From assembly GCA_036267355.1 (NCBI GenBank), contig DATAWG010000113.1:1-53218 (forward strand): DNA of 53,218 bases. The letters are read 5' to 3'. This document shows, piece after piece, positions 51,052 to 53,218 of the stretch; position 1 is the stretch's first letter, and every line of letters begins with the position of its first letter. Origin of the DNA: Pirellulales bacterium. Its GTDB lineage: Bacteria; Planctomycetota; Planctomycetia; Pirellulales; DATAWG01. Both the position numbers and the translations under genes were made by a program. The notes below the pieces were generated by a model. The model did no database searches. It saw only the letters and a program-made list of their open reading frames with translations, and was not told where the DNA came from.

Positions 51052-52584
51052 CTATATGAATATATATCCTTCCTCTCCATGTTGGCTGACGTCGAGCCCT
51101 TGAAGTTCTTGTTGCTGGGTGACCCGAAGCCCCATCAGGGCATCGAGAATCTTGAGGATCGCGAACGTGCCGACGATCGCAAATACCCAAGTCGCCAACA
51201 CGGCCACGATTTGTCCTCTTAAAAGACTTCCGCCTTCCAACAGCCCGAGCGGCTGCCCATGGTTTGCGTCGGTCACGGCCCGGGTAGCGAAAACGCCGGT
51301 CAGCAGGGCTCCGAGGGTTCCGCCGACGCCATGCACGCCAAACGCGTCGAGCGAATCGTCGTAGCGAAACTTCGATTTGAACCCGGTGCACGCCGTGAAG
51401 CAAACCACCCCGCCGGCGATGCCCATCGCGATGGCCGGCATCGGGTTCACGAAGCCCGAGGCGGGCGTGATGCAAACCAGTCCGGCGACGGCTCCCGAGC
51501 AAGCTCCCAACACGCTCGGCTTGCCGCGGATGAACCATTCCATGGCGGCCCAGGTGATCGCTCCGGCGGCGGCGGCGAAATGCGTGGCGGCGAAAGCGCT
51601 CGAGGCGATGGCGTCGGATTGCAGTTCGCTGCCGGCATTAAAACCGAACCAGCCGATCCACAGCAGGGCGGCGCCCACGACCGTATAAGTCAGATTGTGC
51701 GGAGGCATCGGCTCGCTGCCGTATCCGAGCCGCCGGCCGATCAGCAGCGCGCAAACAAGCGCCGAGATTCCAGAACTGATATGCACGACCGTGCCGCCGG
51801 CGAAATCAAGCGCCCCGCCCGCCGCCCAGCCGGGCAGGTGCGCCGATCCATATTGCAGCACGCCTCCCCACCACACCCAATGGGCCAACGGGCAATAAAT
51901 CAGCGTACCCCAAAGAATCGTGAACACGACCATCGTGCTGAACTTCATCCGCTCGGCAAAGGCGCCGCAAATCAATGCCGGCGTGATGATGAAAAACATC
52001 CCCTGAAACAGCATATGCGTCAGCCGCGGGATCGGATCGATGCTGCCCGGGTAGCCCGCGAACATCGGCGTTTCGGCTTGATTCGTGCCGACATTCCAAG
52101 TGCGTTCGACGCCGTGCATGCAGAGATAATCGCCGTTGCCGATCCAGGGATTGAAATTCTTGCTCCTCGGATCGCCGCCGAAGGCCAGCGAGTATCCCCA
52201 TAGGGCCCAGATAACGCTATTCAATCCCATCAGAAAAAAGCATTGCATCATCACGCCGAGCACATTCTTCTTCCGCACCAAGCCGCCATAGAACAAGGCC
52301 AAGCCAGGCGCCGTCATCAGCAGCACCAGCGCCGACGAGACGAGCATCCAAGCATTGTGGCCGGCCAGCGCCGCATTGCCGACTTGCTTTTGCAAATACG
52401 CCGGGACGGTGTAGTTTGCCGAGGCGGTCGCAACATCGCCGGGCGTCGTCGTCGCCGACGACGATGTTCCAGCATTCATCCCTAGCTTCGGCGCGGAATC
52501 CTGAGCGCGCGCCGTCGTCGGCGAAACGTGGAAAGCCAGAATTGATGCCAGCAGTAGCCATTTCCCGGCCTGATAAAAACTCAT
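51052..52584 (-). CDS. amtB: Ammonium transporter, Amt family
   Basis: The 510-residue protein conducts ammonium/ammonia across the inner membrane. A cleavable signal peptide (LLLASILAFHVSPTTARAQ) precedes a short serine/threonine-rich segment and about eleven helices. The pore histidines are visible in GTVVHISSGISAL and FGVHGVGGTLGALLTG. ATG at 52584 is used. glnB follows after 149 bases, the usual pair, so PII probably blocks this channel when nitrogen is plentiful. I found no convincing sigma-54 promoter upstream. Confidence 0.94.
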   Translation of the reverse strand: MSFYQAGKWLLLASILAFHVSPTTARAQDSAPKLGMNAGTSSSATTTPGDVATASANYTVPAYLQKQVGNAALAGHNAWMLVSSALVLLMTAPGLALFYGGLVRKKNVLGVMMQCFFLMGLNSVIWALWGYSLAFGGDPRSKNFNPWIGNGDYLCMHGVERTWNVGTNQAETPMFAGYPGSIDPIPRLTHMLFQGMFFIITPALICGAFAERMKFSTMVVFTILWGTLIYCPLAHWVWWGGVLQYGSAHLPGWAAGGALDFAGGTVVHISSGISALVCALLIGRRLGYGSEPMPPHNLTYTVVGAALLWIGWFGFNAGSELQSDAIASSAFAATHFAAAAGAITWAAMEWFIRGKPSVLGACSGAVAGLVCITPASGFVNPMPAIAMGIAGGVVCFTACTGFKSKFRYDDSLDAFGVHGVGGTLGALLTGVFATRAVTDANHGQPLGLLEGGSLLRGQIVAVLATWVFAIVGTFAILKILDALMGLRVTQQQELQGLDVSQHGEEGYIFI

Positions 52585-52733
52585 CGCGCTCCAATCCCCC
52601 GATAAAGCCAATTGGCCGGCACACCGGCGCCGCCTAAACGCCAGAAACCTGCCAGCCAAACCGTCCCCAAGCTAGCTGGGGCCGGTGGGAACGTAAAGCC
52701 CGAACGGGCGAATTTTTGGCGCGACACGAGCGA

Positions 52734-52798
52734 CGCGCGAAACCTCAAGCGTGCCGCCTATTCCGCTTGATCCTGTGCGACGCTTGCGGTTTCGCGCG
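52734..52798. repeat. CGCGCGAAAC...GTTTCGCGCG palindrome
   Basis: Third copy of the family at 11501 and 32574, with more diverged inner arm bases (AACCTCAAGCGTGC versus GCGACGCTTGCGGTT). Confidence 0.8.
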
Positions 52799-52835
52799 TT
52801 GATCGCTGCGAGTCCGAGTAGCAAGGGCTGGTGCT

Positions 52836-53211
52836 GCGTCAACGCTGGAATTTTGGGATGTTCAAAGCGATTCGCGGGACGATTTGCCGCCCCACTACCG
52901 ACCCACGGTCCCAAATCGTTGCTGTGGCGCAACACAAGCCCGAAGCGTTAGCGAGGGAGCGCCGCTACGGCGGCATCGTCTCGTTGCAGGCGGCAAAAGC
53001 CGAATGCACATTGGACCAATGCGTTCGTGACGGCGGCCCGTCGTGGCTTACGCTTCGGGCCTAGTGTTGACGGCGATCCGCAACGGAGCGCATCCTCGCT
53101 CACGCTTCGCGCCTAGTGTGGCGTCAACGCTCGATCTTGGGACGGTCAAAGCGATTCGCCCGATGATTTGCCGCTCACTACCCCCCGATCGTTGATGTGA
53201 CGCAGCACTAG
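52836..53211. repeat. Imperfect direct repeat and CCCGAAGCG elements in a non-coding end region
   Basis: A block starting GCGTCAACGCT (52836-52938) recurs at 53121-53211, sharing TCAAAGCGATTCGC, GATTTGCCGC and ATCGTTG. The second copy lacks about a dozen bases in the middle. Between and beside them are three CCCGAAGCG-type units (52936, 53046, 53094). No gene is credible from 52585 to the window end. Confidence 0.7.
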
Positions 53212-53218
53212 TCGATCG

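Noticed and set aside
51259-52203. Plus-strand 314-codon open frame
   Set aside because: It is antisense to the ammonium transporter with no recognisable motifs.

Overview
The window looks like chromosomal DNA of a GC-rich planctomycete, probably Pirellulales-like. This is inferred from gene content and from abundant dispersed palindromes; there is no rRNA or marker gene to prove it. Supporting signs are a CxPxR sulfatase, an OleB-like hydrolase, a GcvH-like carrier beside a CobW-type GTPase, TPR-glycosyltransferases beside flagellar genes, a DUF3309 mini-protein and an Uma2 relic. I saw no tRNA, rRNA or CRISPR array.

Layout. 1-2609 is a complete IS21-family element whose left end is the first base of the window. 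It abuts a broken sliding-clamp-like fragment. 3.2-9.7 kb holds a secreted GH26 glycosidase, KDPG aldolase, a CitG-like protein, an OleB-like hydrolase, and a sulfatase coupled to a PadR regulator. 9.87-20.77 kb, divergent from PadR, is the most intriguing part. It encodes a lipoyl-carrier (GcvH-like) protein, a G3E GTPase, a small HdrA-N-terminus-like protein, a 2x[4Fe-4S] protein, a radical SAM enzyme, a DUF116-polyprenyl diphosphate synthase fusion, two terpene-cyclase-fold proteins (one with an intact DxDD motif) and a DndA-type cysteine desulfurase. Several of these genes overlap, which suggests one pathway joining isoprenoid building or cyclisation to carrier-bound or sulfur/radical chemistry. 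I know of no described pathway with this gene set. 21-32.5 kb is a flagellar-cap and glycosylation block: two large TPR-glycosyltransferases, an oversized FliD, FliS and a GT8-like transferase. 32.6-36.3 kb holds small or unlinked genes and an Uma2 pseudogene. 36.3-47.5 kb is an exopolysaccharide locus: O-antigen-ligase/FkbM fusion, Wzz-like protein, two BioF2/CelD-type acyltransferases, polysaccharide deacetylase, flippase and GT4. 47.7-52.6 kb is a nitrogen-control group on the minus strand, amt-glnB-glnD. The last 0.6 kb is repeat-built and non-coding.

A second theme is repeats. Period-7 tandem arrays (CCCTCGC, GGCTACA, GAATGAC and AGGCTTG types) and several palindrome families sit exactly at gene junctions. 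In several places they lie inside reading frames, where they supply start codons, stop codons, C-termini or in-frame peptide insertions.
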